Source: Rickettsia typhi
GTDB lineage: Bacteria; Pseudomonadota; Alphaproteobacteria; Rickettsiales; Rickettsiaceae
Reading direction: 5' to 3'
DNA length: 8,065 nucleotides
Assembly (NCBI GenBank): GCA_945878545.1
Contig: CAMCTQ010000051.1
Location: 1 to 8,065 of the forward strand
Below are positions 7,715 to 8,065 of this stretch, piece after piece. The translations under genes were made by a program, and so were the position numbers. Every line of letters starts with the position of its first letter. Position 1 is the stretch's first letter. Under the pieces are notes generated by a model, which was given only the letters and a program-made list of their open reading frames with translations, was not told the origin of the DNA and made no database searches.

Positions 7715-7738
7715 AACATAATATAGCAATACTATGTT
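7715..7738. repeat. Inverted repeat spanning the pdhA promoter (possible operator)
   Basis: There are 10-bp arms, AACATAATAT (7715-7724) and ATACTATGTT (7729-7738), around a 4-base centre, with one mismatch. The dyad runs from the downstream edge of the -10 box to the last base of the -35 box. A dimeric regulator bound here would block RNA polymerase. No regulator gene is visible in the window, so the factor is unknown. Confidence 0.5.
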
Positions 7739-7743
7739 GTCAA
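7715..7743 (-). promoter_or_regulatory. Predicted sigma70-type promoter of the pdh genes
   Basis: On the minus strand a perfect -35 box TTGACA (7743-7738) is followed by a 17-bp spacer and a -10 box TATGTT (7720-7715; four of six consensus bases). The start of transcription would fall near 7708, about 20 bases ahead of the pdhA ATG. Position, spacing and the perfect -35 box make this the best promoter in the window. Confidence 0.7.
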
Positions 7744-7790
7744 TAGTAGTCCTGACCCATTACATGAGAAAAATTTTAAATTCTCAAATC

Positions 7791-7832
7791 CTATAATTTT
7801 ATAGTATCTATATTATTAAGATTTATAGATAC
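7791..7832. repeat. Two abutting inverted repeats in the divergent intergenic region
   Basis: The first is CTATAA (7791-7796) and TTATAG (7799-7804) with a 2-base centre. The second has perfect 9-bp arms, GTATCTATA (7804-7812) and TATAGATAC (7824-7832), with an 11-base loop. They share base 7804 and lie about 50 bp upstream of the pdh -35 box and about 60 bp upstream of the predicted -35 box of the plus-strand gene. They could be binding sites for a dimeric protein, or chance in AT-rich DNA; the 9-bp perfect pair is the stronger. Confidence 0.45.
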
Positions 7833-7891
7833 AAAAATCACAATATCTTTAACCAAAAAAAATATTCACATAGCTTTGCAGATTATTTTGT

Positions 7892-7920
7892 TTGCTTTTT
7901 TACAATGTTTGTCTTATTAT
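7892..7920 (+). promoter_or_regulatory. Possible promoter of the right-edge gene
   Basis: TTGCTT (7892-7897), a 17-bp spacer and TATTAT (7915-7920; five of six consensus bases) are arranged like a sigma70 promoter. The predicted start near 7927 leaves a leader of about 45 bases before the ATG at 7973. The -35 box is weak. Confidence 0.4.
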
Positions 7921-7940
7921 CAACGCCACAGATTCAAAAG

Positions 7941-7954
7941 ATAAGTTAACTTAT
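7941..7954. repeat. Perfect 14-bp palindrome in the leader of the right-edge gene
   Basis: ATAAGTTAACTTAT is exactly self-complementary and lies 19-32 bases before the ATG at 7973, downstream of the predicted promoter. It could be a repressor site. It contains TTAA, as CtrA half-sites do, but the next TTAA is 4 bases on instead of the 7 expected for a full CtrA site. Confidence 0.35.
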
Positions 7955-7972
7955 TAATCAATATACTATATT

Positions 7973-8065
7973 ATGTCGTACAAAAAACCAATGCAAAAGC
8001 TTATTTCATTTACTGATAATAGCGCAGATTTCGAAAATGTGAAAGAAGACATGAAATCAGGGTGG
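7973..8065 (+). CDS. Unidentified small-protein gene, first 31 codons (runs off right edge)
   Basis: The frame opens with the ATG at 7973 and has no stop up to the window edge. The visible product starts MSYKKPMQKLISFTDNSAD and ends in KEDMKSGW. A basic, hydrophobic first strand (QKLISFT), then an acidic stretch leading to a helix ending in Gly-Trp, resembles the start of short single-domain proteins such as the DUF4177 or DUF2674 types; this is a weak resemblance from memory, not an assignment. No clear Shine-Dalgarno sequence precedes the ATG; a second in-frame ATG is at codon 7. It is divergent from pdhA, and a promoter-like sequence at 7892-7920 points toward it, which supports it as a real gene. 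Confidence 0.6.
   Translation, partial: MSYKKPMQKLISFTDNSADFENVKEDMKSGW

Noticed and set aside
7946..7957. CtrA binding site (TTAA-N7-TTAA) ahead of the right-edge gene
   Set aside because: The two TTAA half-sites are 4 bases apart, not 7, and the base composition makes isolated TTAA common.

Overview
The window is AT-rich and gene-dense. Its proteins look like those of an alphaproteobacterium of the order Rickettsiales. From memory, PdhA and FumC are very close to Rickettsia proteins, and a ChpT-type phosphotransferase is an alphaproteobacterial trait. This placement is inference, because no database search could be run. The organism is probably an obligate intracellular bacterium with a reduced genome that keeps pyruvate oxidation and the TCA cycle.

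Layout. All complete genes lie on the minus strand and are transcribed right to left: pdhA (E1 alpha), pdhB (E1 beta), pdhC (E2), a small GIY-YIG nuclease, a 100-bp block of palindromic repeats, lpd (E3), chpT (histidine phosphotransferase of the cell-cycle phosphorelay) and fumC (class II fumarase). A minus-strand gene of unknown function follows with a GTG start and runs off the left edge. At the right edge a divergent plus-strand gene starts at 7973, and only its first 31 codons are visible. The 284-bp divergent intergenic region (7689-7972) holds a good sigma70-type promoter for the pdh genes and several inverted repeats.

How the genes work together. PdhA and PdhB form the ThDP-dependent E1. 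PdhC carries the lipoyl arm and makes acetyl-CoA. Lpd re-oxidises the lipoyl group and passes electrons to NAD+. FumC works further on, in the TCA cycle. ChpT belongs to a different system: it relays phosphate from CckA to CtrA and CpdR and sits between two metabolic genes. The GIY-YIG gene and the hairpin repeats separate pdhC from lpd and look like a small inserted element, or a REP-like processing site, inside a metabolic operon.

Overall this is mostly core metabolism. The points most worth a second look are the GIY-YIG and hairpin block with compensatory base changes, the near-palindrome that exactly bridges the pdhA -10 and -35 boxes, the chpT placement, and the unrecognised left-edge protein with a hydrophobic strand followed by His-Gly.
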